Assembly: GCF_030445035.2 (NCBI RefSeq)
Contig: NC_080695.1
Coordinates: 51,229,954 to 51,293,953, forward strand
Reading direction: 5' to 3'
Source of the DNA: Dasypus novemcinctus
Lineage: Eukaryota > Chordata > Mammalia > Cingulata > Dasypodidae
Length of the DNA: 64,000 nucleotides
The notes under the pieces are model-generated. The model made no database searches. It was not told the DNA's origin and saw nothing but the letters and a program-made list of their open reading frames with translations. Below are positions 1-12,693 of this stretch, in pieces; positions within the stretch are counted from its first letter, which is position 1, and each line of letters begins with the position of its first letter. The position numbers were made by a program, and so were the translations under genes.

Positions 1-2744
1 TTTGTAAATAGTTTCGTAAAGTGTCCATAGCCTTTATTGTTATTGTGTTATTGTGTTCATTATCCTCATCATCACCATTGGTATTATCATTTTCTAAGCT
101 TTTAATGGCCAAACAATGGCACCGATATCAACAGTTGATAACCACAAAAATGTGAATGTTAGGTATTTGGCTTCCTTCTCCCTCCACCAACATACTAACC
201 TAAACCTTCTAAATTACACTTTGTTTGACACATTAAAACATTTGATTTTACATTAAAGCATTAAGTGAATAAAATAACCTGCATATTTCAGTCTTATAGA
301 ATTACATTTATCCCCTTTTTATATAATGCCCAACTCCTTAGCACTGGCTTAGTTTGTAAAATTTCTCCTATACCGTAATTCCTATTTTTTTGCTTAAAAA
401 AATTTTTTTTGCATGTTCCTGAAAAAAACTGAGTAAGAAACATAAACCAGTTAATTTTGTCTGGTATCACTTCATAAATAAATCAATGTAGATGAATTTT
501 TAAATTCCTGGATATAAACCTGTGCCATTTCCGATTATCTCAAATTTTAATTATGAGTAAACCTTCTGACACAAAATAAAGTGCAATTGGATATTATGAA
601 TCCTCATGCCATCTCCTTTGAGATAAAAGACATGGGTCCAGACTGCTGCCACCCCTGCCCCACACACCATATTCAGGTGGTCCTTCAAAAGGGAATAACC
701 TAAGTATTGGGGATTCTGTTATTTTGAATTTGTACATACCTAAAAGAACTCATTAAAAAAACACACCCAGATTTCAGTATTACCTTTTATTAACTTAGGT
801 AAGGATAAATTTATTGCTTTTGTTTAATCCTTCAAATTAGTTAATGTTCTGTTTTAAACTTCCTTATTTCTAGTAAAAATTATCACATGCCAACCTTTGA
901 AATGCACAAAGAATTTTGATGTAGAGAATTTGAATGCAAGAATATATAGCAAGAATAGTGCTGAGTCAGTGTAATTTAAATTCATTAGAATACATGCCAG
1001 GAGATGCACTGCTTTGAGATTAAGTATGAATAGAAAAATCTGAAGATTACAGTAGTATTTAATATTAGAAGTTAGGAAAGGGCGACATATCATTGCATCG
1101 TCATATATTTATCACAACATGTCATCTCACCATGGATCTGAAGCAAGCTTTCAGAAAGGGAACAAGGCTTATTGAATAGGGAGAACATTGCAAAAACACT
1201 GAACTCACAAGAAAATTCCACAATTAGCACTTGATTTTCAATGTATAAATAGATTCTGATAAACCTTTTAGTTTCAGTGTAGATTCACATATCATCTAAT
1301 ATTTTATGTGGCTTTCCTTCTTTATGACTCTCACAGTAAGGTAAACTTAATTTTAAACTCCAAACATACTTAGGGCAAGTATCTATTATCTGCAAATAAA
1401 ATATAAAAACTGTATATAAAACAAAATATAAGCCAATTGTGCATGATTCCCTGTTTGGGACTATTTCATTACAATAATGCTGAAACATTTATGAAAGCAT
1501 AAACTGTGACTCCTTTTCAGCACTTTAATCTCAGTATTAGCCACCAAACAAAGTAGCTAGCCAATAAGTATATGTTTACCAACTAGAAGTCATGATATAA
1601 CAATACCTATAAAACTAAAGAAAGTTTACATGCTATCTGTTTAATTAAGGGAGAATGGGGGGTGGATGCAAATTAGTTTTGTTTGGCCAAGCTATTCCTT
1701 TCTTTGTAATTTTAATTTGGAAAAGCTTATACTTTATTTGCATGAACATAAAAAGAGAAGTTCCTGACTTTTGTATATTTCCTGGCAAAAACTCTAAAAT
1801 ATTACCAATTTTGGGGTATTCATTATCTTCAATAACTCAGTGACTTGTACGGGATTTTGTCTCACAAGGAGAAGAGGTAACCCAAGACTAATGCTCCTCA
1901 GAAATTATTTAATACAAATTGCTTATGAACCTGAGGAATAATAAAATAACTGGAATACTTCAGTCCAATGCAGAAATATATCACTCTTGGATACACACAT
2001 CCACATACATATTTGTGTATATACACTCACATATGTATATATAAATATATATGTATACAAACTTGCTTATTATTAAACATACTTATTATCCATAAACAGA
2101 AGGGAAATCTTAGAATGCTACAATGCTACAATTTTAAAAATTACTCAGGATTTTCTTCAATAACTGTTCATCAATTGTAACAAATGTACCACACTAATCA
2201 ACACTTAATCAAAGATGTTGTTAATGGGGAAGAGTGGGGGGTAGGGATGGAGCTTATGGAAATCCCCTATATTTCTGATATAACATTTATGTAATCTAAA
2301 GCTTGTATGAAAGTATTAATAAAACTCTGAATTAGGTTTTCCATTGTTTATCTTTGCATCTAAAGTGTTCTGATTTATAGGATATGTACAGTACCTCACT
2401 ATTTCTTTCCATTGCTTTCCACTAACATCAAATAGGTCAGGTAATTAAAAAAAATAAGCCCATAGGATTTTATAGAAAATACTTTTAAAGGATAAGCAAC
2501 TCCTGAATAGATCTTTATTTCAAATAAGAATGGGGATGGTAAAGAGTTTCTTTTATTTCTCCATGAAATTTTTAAGAACTATTTGTATATAGGGGTATCA
2601 GAATATTCTGTGGAGGCTATAAGGGAAGTAAATTTAGTAAATTATTTACCCCTTATCATGTTGCTGAATTTTATCTTATATCCTACTTGGAGATTACTCT
2701 GAGGATTGGACAGTTGTTCAAAAAAGTGTGTCTCAGTTGTTTTT
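1..2744. other. AT-rich intergenic sequence, no gene seen
   Basis: This stretch is strongly AT-rich with many stops in all frames. The only open frames are under about 80 codons and have no coding character. An AC/AT low-complexity patch lies near 1985-2060. I recognise no exon, RNA gene or clearly classifiable repeat here, although old decayed repeats may be present. Confidence 0.6.
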
Positions 2745-3600
2745 TTAATTATCTCAAACTCTTCACACTATTAAAAATATATTGAGGACTCCAAAGCCCT
2801 GTTGTTTGGACATTATTTACCATATTTTATATTCACACAGAAAATTTAAATTGTTTATTATTTCATTTAAAAGAATAAAGATGTTAATATAAATAATGTA
2901 TCTCTGATGAAAAATAATTACATTTTCTAAAACAAAAAGTGGTAAGAGTGGCATCGTTTTACATTTTATATAAATTCTTTAACTCTGTGGCTTAATATAT
3001 GGTAATTAGATTCCCATGTCTGTTTCTGAATTTAGCCTATTATAGTAATGTTTTGACTTAAAATATTGAAGTAACTCTGGCCTCACAATTAAATGAAGTT
3101 GGAAAAGGGAAAATTATTTTAATAACCTTTACAATTAATGGGGGTATACTTCTTTGATATTACATCAAAATTTGACAAGTGGTAGTCTCATATATTAGTT
3201 GCACTGTGAAATCTGAAAACATATTGATCAATTTTTGCATACTATGTTACAATCAAATCCATTGCTGTACTTCACTCTTGAATGGCTCTTCAACTACAAA
3301 TTTTTTAGGAGTACCGGGGATTGCATCTAGGACCTTGTACATGGGAAGAAGATGCTCAACCACTGAGCTATACCTGCTTCCCTTGAATGGATCTTCTACA
3401 CACAAAATGCTTTTGTAGTATTATGCATTGGTCATTTTGAAAAATATTGGTTTTCTGAGTTTTGATGATCCTATAAATGTTAACACATTCAATTATAAAA
3501 ATTTCCAAAAATAGCCGTTATTAGTATCACCACCATTCTTATTAGAAAAGTGGTTAAGCATTGAGAAGCTATCAAGAGTGCAGAGGTGAATAAAAATCTC
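2745..3600. mobile_element. hAT-type DNA transposon fossil, interrupted by a SINE
   Basis: The text from about 2745 (isolated AT-rich arms, then 'ttgaggactccaaagccctgttg' type wording) resembles the widespread mammalian non-autonomous hAT element whose relatives end in inverted repeats of the CAGTGGTTCTCAAA type. It is heavily mutated. A tRNA-derived SINE sits inside it at 3301-3382, and the fossil resumes afterwards to about 3600. The superfamily is recalled from memory of human relatives. Exact family and ends are uncertain. Confidence 0.5.
3301..3382 (-). mobile_element. tRNA-Ala-derived SINE head (DAS type), minus strand
   Basis: Read on the minus strand this starts GGGAAGCAGGTATAGCTCAG, which is the A-box region of a tRNA-Ala-like gene. 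A B-box-like GATGCAATCCCC follows and the element ends in a short A-run (T-run on plus). It is flanked by imperfect direct repeats of about 23 bp (3278-3300 and 3383-3406, both beginning ttgaatgg), the hallmark of target-primed insertion. The mismatches in the duplication indicate an old event. It is not an intact tRNA gene because the arms do not pair. Confidence 0.75.
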
Positions 3601-3884
3601 AATTGTAAATTTTGCATGTAAGTTCAACAAATTTTCAACACATACCCTTAGTCATCTTCACTGAAGTGATAGGCATACACTTCAAATTTTGAAAAAAATT
3701 TGTCTGCTATATATATCCAGGTCCAAATTAGCATAGATTGTCAGCCAAAATTTCAAGTAAAAATGATGTTCGGTGGAAAAAAGCACCAGGCTCAGCTTGC
3801 AACTCAAATCATGGAACAACAGATCATACTCTGGTATGTATCTGGAGTGTACTATATACGCTTGTCATTTTGTCACACAGAATA

Positions 3885-6690
3885 TTAAAATGTGTGAGAT
3901 TGCGGGAAGATGGCAGAGTAGGAAGTTTCAGGAAGAAGTTCCTCCATCAGAACAATGATTAAACATGCATAACTTTCTGAATCAACTATTTTCAAACTCT
4001 GGAATCTAGAACAACATTCTGTTCTTCCAGGGAATATCTGAAGAAGATGCCAGGAAATCACACTAAACACTAGCGAGTTGCACTCTCCAGGCAGTGGCTA
4101 CTGCCACCCATCTCTCAGACTCATGGCAGGTAGCAGTAAGGTACACAACCCTGGCACTTTGTGCAATTTTCTGGTGCCAGGGTGGGATAAAAGACCAAGT
4201 TCCCCAAGATCTAATGGTGTACGATCTGATAGCTGATCACTGCTTTTGATTAGCTACTCCAGATCACTGGGGTGCCTAATTCTGATGGCAGCCATTCTTC
4301 CAACCTTCCCAGGCAAGAGCTGAATGAGTATTAAAGAGCCTTCTTCAAAACTACAGAAAGGAGTCAAAGGGCTGCATTTACCAGGGCAAGTGTTAAATCA
4401 AGAAAACACAACGTTTAAACCATGGGAGGAACACCTGGTGATGGCCCCTCCCTCACACTCTCCATAGGGCAGTGTGAAGCTCTCCAGCATTCCTTTCATG
4501 GGTTGCCAGTCTCCTTGCAGATGAGAAAGACTGGCCTGGGAAACTCCTCTTCAGCTTGTCCCTCCTCCCAGCATCTGCTCTCCATGCAAAAGCAGCTTAG
4601 ACAACAAAAGCAGAGTAAGAAACAATTAAGTCTGGCAGCCTGGGGCAAAGGCTTACCTGCCCTAAGTCCTGAGGTGAATCCCTGGGAGGGAAAGGATTGT
4701 TTTCTGGGGCAAAGAAGGGGCATTCAAATTCCTGTAAACAGGGATCTCCTAAGGACACTACAAACAAGCCAAGAACAAGACCAGGCCCAAAAAAGACAGG
4801 GAGGACCCTGCACCTTGCATTTACCTTGGGCAGACCTTCTTGAATGTTCAAAGAAAATACAGGCCATCACAAAGTCAATTTGCAGCACTGTGGTAGGTGA
4901 CTTTTTTACATTGGTTTATTTGGTTTTTATTAGTTCTTGGCCCTCAAGAAAATATATTTCATATCACTAACTAGATAGGAGGTACTCAAGAAACAGCTTA
5001 GGAACTAAATTTCAGAATTAACATTTTAAAATATTAAAATGTACATTGTACAACAAAAGATTACAATATAAAGAAATAGGAAATGTCAGCCCATCCAAAG
5101 GAAGAGGATCAAAACAGAAAATATCAAAGAAGACCCGCCTGTGGAATTACCAGACAAAGAGTAAAAAAAAAAAAATCCTCAGTATGTTCATGAAAATGAA
5201 GTAAAATACAGTAGACTAACTAAAGAATATCAGAAAAACTCTAAAGGAACAATATGAGAAACTCAAAAGGGAGATAGAAACTTTAAAAAGGAACTGAACA
5301 GAACTACTGGTTGAACACCTGGTAAATGAAAAATTACCAGGATGATTTCAACAGCAGATTGGAACTGGCAGAAGAAAGAAACAGTGAACTGAAAGACAAC
5401 TGAAATGCATCATGCTGAGGAGCAGAAAGGAAAAAAAAAGCAAAAATAGCCTGAGAGATCCCTGGGACATCATTAAGTGTACCAATACATGCATTGTAAG
5501 TATCCCAGAAGAAGAAGAAAGAACAAAAGGAATAGTCAAAGAAACCATGACAGAGAACTTCTAAAACTTAGCAAACAATGGGAATACACACATTCAAGGA
5601 TCCCAAAGAACATCAAATAACATAAGCTTGGAAGAAACATAATGTCCCATTCCATAATGATCATAATGTTGAATGCAAAGGACAAGGAGAATGTAGTAAA
5701 AGCTGCAAGAGAAAAGCATATCAAAAGATGACTAACATCATTCATTAAGGCAATTCAAATCAAAACCAAAAGAAGGTGCCATTTCACACCCACTAGAATG
5801 GCTACGATTAAGAAAAGTAGAAATTTACAAGTGTGGGAGAGGATGTGCAGAAATAGTGGATGTTCATTAATTGTTGGTGGAATGTAAAATGGTGCAGTTA
5901 CTGTGGAAACAGTTTGGCAATTCCTCAGAAATTTAAGTACAGAATTACTATTTGATTCAGCAATCCTACTTCTAAATATATATCCAAAAGAACTTAAAGC
6001 AGGGATGCAAACCAGTATTTGCACACTGATGTTCATAGAGGAATTATTCACAACTGCAAAGGATGGAAACAACTTAAGTGTTCATCAAATGATGAATAAA
6101 GTGTGATATATACATACAATGGGATATTAATCAGCCACAAATATTAATGAAGTCCTGATAAACGCAACAATATGTTGAGTATAATAAACCAGACGCAAAA
6201 GGACAAATATTGTGTTATCTCACTAATATGAAATAATTAGCATAAACAAACTCATAGAGTCAGACGCTAGAATATAGATTACCAGGAGCCAGGGTGGTGG
6301 TGGAAAACGGAGATTTAATGCTGACATTCCACATTGTTTCTATTTGGAAGACTGGAAAAATTTTTGTAATGAATGGTGGTGATTGTAGCAAAACATTGTG
6401 AAAATAATTAACAGCACTGATATGTATATATAAAGGTGGTTTTACATTTTAAGTTGTATATATGTTACTAGAATAAATATAAAATAATATCCATAGCACT
6501 GTACAACACACTGAACCCTATTATATTTATAATATGTAATTATAATAGTATAATTATAAAAATGCTGTTTCATTATTTGCAGCAAAAATACCACACTAAA
6601 AGCAAGGTGTTAATAATAGGGTAGTTTATGGGATTCCTGTATTTTCTGTATGCTTTTTCTGCAAACTTACAACTACTCTTATAAAAAAAG
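3885..6690 (+). mobile_element. LINE-1 with 5' and 3' ends but a large internal deletion
   Basis: The element begins near 3890 with the L1 5' UTR motif 'gaagatggcagagtagg' and continues through 5' UTR and ORF1-like sequence to about 5720, where 'agctgcaagagaaaagc' marks the late ORF1-type region. It then jumps to the far 3' end of ORF2 from about 5728, readable as the L1 words for amplifying a primed sample ('aatcaaaaccaaaag', 'ccatttcacacccactagaatggc'). The 3' UTR runs to about 6690. Essentially the endonuclease and reverse transcriptase regions are absent. The 182-codon open frame at 4422-4970 lies in the 5' UTR portion and is not a gene. Confidence 0.75.
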
Positions 6691-8599
6691 GAAAAAATGT
6701 AAGAACACATGCAAATAAATATGCTGATTCCCAAGTATTAGTAGTTCACTTCTGAGTTTGTGTAACATTTCAAGAGAAGACTCAAAACCAAGTGAAAACA
6801 AATTTTTGTCTTTGAACATTTTCTTAATAATACCATTACTTTTAAAATAAGTTTGAATGCATGCTTTAAACATACAAATATATATACTCATGGGCCAATA
6901 TTTAATAATATTAATAATTTTTACTTCCTTATAAAGGATATTTTTAAGTGAGACTGTCTTTTGTTTCTTCCAAGATTGTGTAGCAGTGCAGAATAGAAGT
7001 CCTAGTAATAGTTGGTACTTGATTCTTTGGAAGGCACCCCAGTTTTACCCACCATTGCTTTTGCAACATCAGAGAAAATGTCAGCACCATGAAAAGGGCA
7101 AGTGTCATTATTACTTATTTTTGTATTTTAATGAAATAAAATTATTATGAGAATTATTGTAAAAATAGATTTGGCCTCAACAGGCTACACTTACATTACC
7201 TAGGGAATCCCCAATGGTATATAAGCCATAGACAGAATGGCTAGTTTATGGTATTTTGTTTAGCACTTGTGCTTTAATACAAGGTATTAAATCTGGAACT
7301 GAAAAATATTATAAGAAATAATTTTCTGGGTGTGTAGGTGATCACTCCTTTTTATTTTCTCCTAATACATCCAATAAATAATTATAAAACTGAACCATTA
7401 ACACTTTGCAGACTTTTATCTATCTGCCTCTCATCATGAAATCATAAACCCAAGTGAAGAGAAAATTGCATTTCAAATGACAGTATCCCAGCACATTGCC
7501 AGGCATTTAGAATATATTTAATAAGCAATTATTTGAATGAATTGATAAATAAATGACTAACAATAGTAGAATAAACATGATTTAGAGTCATTAATCTGCA
7601 TTCTTTATTTCACCACATTTCAGCTTCTTGATATAGACATCACATCTTTTTATTTTTGAGATGAAAATTTAACAGACTCAAGTATACATAATGACTCTCA
7701 AAGATACTTGCTCTCTGATGAAAACCAGCATTAATTCCTTAATTCACTCCACTAAAAGCAATTATCTACCAAGAAATCCAAATCAGCATCCATTTATTTG
7801 TCATTATTTACTTTAATTTAGATATTCTGGTGTTGTTAAATCTCCTACAATAGTGGCAGGGTTAAAAAATGTGAATGATATCCAGGCAGTTATCTAAAAT
7901 CTTTCTTACTCTGCAATGTGGTAGATAGTGATAAGCAAATTAATGGATTAATTCAATAGTCAAACATATAAAACATTTTTCCTTCAGCATTAAAGTGGTC
8001 AACTTTAGTTTTTTTTTGTAAACTGAATTATCACAGCTAACATTCTAAAGACAGGAAACATGATAAGATAGCATCTAATACTGTAGAATAGTTGAAATGA
8101 GATATCCCTTCTATATTAATGATGGGGAAAATATAGCAATATGTCATAAGTAAGGAAAATGAGTTGCTGTTAATAAGAAAAATGTTAAAATTGGTAATAA
8201 AACTAGAAATTTTAAAGAATAGAAATTGAAAATCAAATAAATAAATATTCAGAAAAAGCAAATTAAGATAGTAATAGATAAAAATAAATATTGATTGCAC
8301 TGAGTATTTAATGAATGCCAGGTATGTAGAATTTTTTCTCAGCACACTTATACTATATAAAAAATTAAAAGGTGTCCCTCACACCGAAAGAAAATGATAC
8401 CAGATGAAAAAGAGATTATGAAAAGGAAAGAAGAAGGCCAGAAATGATAAATTCATAGGTAAAGGTAAAATATCTTTCATATTATTAAAATCTCTTCAAG
8501 ACAATTCACCTTTTAAATAAATATTAAATAAGTGGAGTGTGGCATTTATAATACAGATTGAAAATAAAATAGTTGAAAACAATGACAAAATAGCTGGGA
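6691..8599. other. AT-rich intergenic sequence with a small L2-like 3' end
   Basis: No gene is seen. A short L2-like 3' terminus is recognisable at about 7480-7560 ('gccaggcatttagaatatat' followed by an AATGAATTGATAAATAAATG tail). The rest is AT-rich and unassigned. The minus-strand open frame of 102 codons near 8037-8345 is phenylalanine, isoleucine and serine rich, as expected of AT-rich noncoding DNA. Confidence 0.5.
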
Positions 8600-9003
8600 G
8601 GAGAGGAAATGGAATAAAAGTATACTATTTTAAGTGAACATTTAATTATGTACTATCTCTTGAATGTAGATTGTGATAAGTAAAACATGTATATCATAAA
8701 CCTAAAACTGCCATTAATCCACAAAACAAAGGGCCACAAAGAGATGATAAAGTGAATCAAAATTAATGTAAAGACAGAGAAAGATACAAAACTAACAGAT
8801 AGGAAAAATAGAAAACAAATAGAATATTATATTTTAAATCTTACATATCAATAATAACACTAAATATAAATTGTCTAGACATCCCAATTAAAAGGCAAGG
8901 ATTCTTAAGATAGATAAAAATTGGAAAACCCAAAAATATGTTGCATACAGGAAAAACTCATTAAATACAAAAACAGCATAAATACTAAAAGAAAAATAAT
9001 TGA
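8600..9003 (+). mobile_element. LINE-1 ORF2 fragment, left part
   Basis: From about 8780 the text matches the region of L1 ORF2 just inside the endonuclease domain: 'aataataacactaaatataa', 'cccaattaaaaggcaaggat', then 'gttgcatacaggaaaaactc'. Stops and frameshifts are abundant, so it is an old truncated copy. It breaks at about 9003 and resumes at about 9460, which shows that a later repeat inserted into it. Confidence 0.65.
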
Positions 9004-9459
9004 AAAATATACACCCCCTGAATCAGGGTGCTCCAGAGAAAGAGAACTAATCATATATAGATATGGAGAGAGAGAGAAATAAAAAGATAAATAGATATAG
9101 AGACTTATGTAGGGACACATAGGTTTATTTTAAATAATTGGCTCATACAAGTGAGGATTGAACTTTTAACATTTGTATGGCAGGCCAGCTGGATGGAAAC
9201 TTAAGCAAGATTTTATGTTGCAGTCTCAAGACAATCTTTGTAAAACCTGAGTTTTGCTCTTAATTAAGCCTTTCAACTTATTAAATGAGACTACCCACGT
9301 TATTGAATCACCTTTATTTAAAGTCAACTGATTTTAGATGTTAACTACATCTACAAAATACCTTAACAACACCTAAGTTGTTTCATTGCATACAATTATC
9401 ACACCATGATAGCATTCAACAACAGAACACAGAAGTGGTTTAATACATACCAGATTACG
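9004..9459. mobile_element. Ancient interspersed repeat inserted into an L1
   Basis: This segment starts 'ccctgaatcagggtgctccagagaaagag', has an internal GA-rich microsatellite (about 9066-9078), and continues 'aggtttattttaaataattggctcatac'. It resembles a common mammalian repeat whose human copies begin 'gttctccagagaaacagaac'. I cannot name the family with confidence. Because L1 ORF2 sequence is continuous on both sides, this element is younger than the L1. Confidence 0.5.
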
Positions 9460-9760
9460 TAGACTAGAGAGCAAAATCTATTACAAGATGTAAAATGGTA
9501 AATTTATAATGACAAAAGGACAAAGGTATCAATTTATCCAGAAGAAATAACAATTCTAAATATTTCTAAATCTAATAATAGAAGTTTAAAATACATGAAG
9601 CAAAAACAGAGAGGATATAAAGGAGATTTACACAATTCCTCAATTATAGTGAGAGATTTCAATATCCTTATCTCACTAATTGATAATACAAGTAGGAGAT
9701 TTATCAGGAAATATAGACAGTCTTCACATTGCACACTTTCAATACACAAATATTTCAGGT
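9460..9760 (+). mobile_element. LINE-1 ORF2 fragment, right part
   Basis: This continues the L1 broken at 9003. Recognisable endonuclease-region wording includes 'aagaaataacaattctaaat', 'aaaatacatgaagcaaaaac' and 'attatagtgagagatttcaat'. It ends near 9760. It is disrupted by stops and not functional. Confidence 0.6.
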
Positions 9761-11149
9761 TCCATGGTTTAGCGAAATGATGAGTTCTTCAACAACTCAG
9801 TTCAGTTAAGTTACTATGGCTTTTTAACTGTGAGTTATTTAGTAAACTCAAATTTTACTAATACTAACTCTTGAGTTCACAAATCACTATATGGATAACA
9901 GAGACCCATCATGACCTGTGACAAGTCACATCACTTCTTTCAAAGTCTGTCAGTGACATGTCATGGTTCCTATGTTTTCAGTTCCTACACTGACAGCAAA
10001 GAATGTACATGTATTGCTTCCTTATCGCCCAGTGAAACACATTTGACAGTTTACAAAAATAAATAGGTAAAGTGGGAGTTGGCAAAGATGTAAGAACAAC
10101 AAAGAATCAAAAGTTGATTATGCAGGAAGAAGAACGTGACTTTGAAAATGGCAATATTAAGCAAAGATAGAACTAAACTTTGACCTGCATGAAGATATAG
10201 TATGAAACTTATTGAAAAGCATGACAGATATTAAATAAAAAGGAAATGTCATTTCAACATATTTCAATTTAAATTACTGGAGGGTAGGAAAGCCTTTTAT
10301 GGTTGAAGTGGAATGCAGTTACTTTTTTGTACTGATTATCATAATTTTGGCTAGCATTCGTAGAGAAGTATCAAATTATTTGCCATATTGCAAGAAAACA
10401 GTAATTACAAAGAGACCAAAGAAGAACATTTTACTTCCAATAGAGACTGGGTTCATTAATTCAGAAGTTGACACAAATTGATTAATGTTTAATACCTGGT
10501 AAACCTACTAGGGCAGATAAGGATGCTGCAGTGAACTGTGCCCTAGATTCTAAGGTGTTATAGAAGAAAGAGCTGACCATGAGAATACTGACTTTGCTGC
10601 CATTCGAGAGATTCTAGAGACACAGCTAGAAGAAGTTAGTGATGGAAAACTTCTTGAAATAAATGAGGAGAGTGATTGTGATAACTGATGTGAGAAAGTG
10701 TTTAAGGTTTTGACAAAAAGTTTTAAATGTTGTGGCACAATTGCATGCTTTTGCCCTTAAGATCTCTTTGCACTACTTCAGCTTGCAAGGTGATTTGTGT
10801 GGACCTGCACTGAAGTTTAGAGTGAAGACATGTGTATTAGCAGATATAAACCACGTAAGTAATCAACCTGAACTAACCAACATCAACAACACAAAACACA
10901 TCCGGTTCAAGTGCACTCTCAGGATTTACCAGACAGACATATCCTGGGTCATAACACAAGTCTTAACATATTTGAAAGGATTCACATTATTCTAAGTATA
11001 TTATCTGAGCACAATGGAATTAGGTGAGATGTTCCTAACAGAAATAGCTAACATTTTTTCTAATATTAAGAAGCAGTATAGCATATTATGGGACAAAGAA
11101 GAAATTAAAAGAGAAATTAGAAAATACGTTGAGGATATGGAGGGCTAGA
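9761..11149. other. Unassigned AT-rich sequence
   Basis: No gene is supported. The short open stretch at about 10530-10690 reads with a run of acidic residues (E, D, N) but is interrupted by a stop and a frame break. It might be a decayed transposase or pseudogene remnant that I cannot classify. The rest carries no recognised feature. Confidence 0.4.
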
Positions 11150-11790
11150 ATGATCATAGAATTCTTGTGGGAATTAAAGATGGTATAACTACTTTGGAAC
11201 CTTTTGGCAGTTTCTTAAAAACTGACATGTATATCTCCCTAAGATCTAGCCATTCTGCACATCAGTGATAACACAAGATAAAGAAAATAATAGTAATCAT
11301 GTGTTCATACAAAGAACCCAAATATTCATCAGCAAGTAAATGGATAAACAGATTGTGGTATATCATTTAATTGAAATTGGTCACCAATAAAAAGGAATGA
11401 ACTGTTGATGGAGAAAACACCACTAATGAATCTCTAAATTATTATCAATGAAAGAAGCCAATAACAGAGCATGTGCTCCATGATTTTATTTATATAAAAT
11501 TCTAGAAATTGCAAATTAATATATAGTGACAGATAGCAGATTGGGGTGCTTGAGATTGTTGGAAGGTAAATAAATGGGTGAGTGGAGTGGGTAACAAAGA
11601 GATTATCAAGGGGCAGAGGAGCAGAGGGAAACTTCTGAAAATGTTTATGTTCACTATCTTGATTGTAGAGATGATTTTATGAAAAAATGTAAAAATGTAT
11701 CACATTATACACTTTAAATATGTGCAGCTTTTATATGTCTTTTACCCTGTAAAACAGTCTTTAAAAATCAAAATACACTTAAGATTTTCT
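11150..11790 (+). mobile_element. LINE-1 3' end (ORF2 tail and 3' UTR)
   Basis: The text carries the degenerate C-terminal ORF2 wording ('tcatacaaagaacccaaata', 'aagtaaatggataaacagat', 'aataaaaaggaatgaac') followed by a typical L1M-type 3' UTR ('ttatacactttaaatatgtg'). The copy is 5'-truncated and strongly mutated. Confidence 0.7.
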
Positions 11791-12399
11791 GTTTGCTATG
11801 TCTTCTACCTTAGGACCACACGCAAGATACTAAGCAACCCAAAAAAGCTATGCTTAACTCTTTGGATATCACAAGGAAATTTCACAGGAAAAAAAAATGC
11901 CTGACATGATTTTTGAAGGGCTGCTAGGCCAAGTTTGTGGTATAGAAAGAATATACAATGTGGTACAACCCAGAAATGAGGGAAGCCATGGTTAGGTAAT
12001 GGAAATTCAAAATTGGGAACTAGACAAAGAATGTGAGAAGACTTGTGTTTATGGAGACCACCCAAAATGGAAAAAAATCAAAGTAGTAACCAATAACTGG
12101 AGATAAATTCTAGATATAATCATTCAGAAAAAGGCAGCATTTTTTCACTGCTTTCCCTTCACTCCAAGGCTATGGACAGAATATTTAAAAATACTCAAAG
12201 ACACCAACCTGATGATGATTTTTCATCGAAAATTGAGATATTTCTAGAGAAACTGAAATGTGTCTATTACTAAAATCCTTGGATTTACCAAGAGGATATG
12301 GGTGCTTTAGCAAAATAAGAAAGTAAGTCTAAAGACAGGGACCTTCGTTAGCATCATGAAGATTTTTGAGATGCATACTAAACTTGTGAACATTTATCT
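11791..12399. other. Unassigned sequence
   Basis: No gene, RNA gene or clear repeat is recognised. Open frames are short and shaded by AT richness. Confidence 0.4.
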
Positions 12400-12693
12400 G
12401 GATGTTGCCTGCTGCCTTAGCTTTTTGGGCTGATATGAGAAATGCCATGCAGTGTGTTAGCTTAGCAACATGGCTCCTGGTTTCAGCAGCAAGAAGGCTT
12501 GCCTCCTTTCAGGTCTGCAGTGCTCTGGATGGCTGTGGTTCTTGGGTTCCTTGGCTTTCCCATCTCAAGAAAACAGCTTCTTCTCTCTCCCTCAGCTTCC
12601 AGTGACTTCCAGCTTCTGTCCTCCCAGAGCCTTCTCACTATACCTGCATTTCCTCTGCTTATGAAGGACTCCAGTAATCTGGAGTAAGACCAA
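12400..12693. mobile_element. Interspersed repeat, left half, split by an L1
   Basis: This piece ('ggctgtggttcttgggttcc', 'cttccagcttctgtcctcc', 'aaggactccagtaat') is related to the repeats at 25530-25940 and 25980-26430. The remainder of the same repeat resumes at about 13555, after an L1 3' UTR. I recognise it as a common mammalian repeat type but cannot name the family with certainty. The overlapping plus-strand open frames here are shadows of the repeat. Confidence 0.5.

Noticed and set aside
3301-3382. tRNA-Ala gene
   Set aside because: Only the A-box and B-box regions resemble tRNA. Acceptor and anticodon stems do not pair, and an A-tail plus target duplication mark it as a SINE.
4422-4970. 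182-codon plus-strand frame
   Set aside because: It lies in the 5' UTR part of an old L1 and has no known domain.
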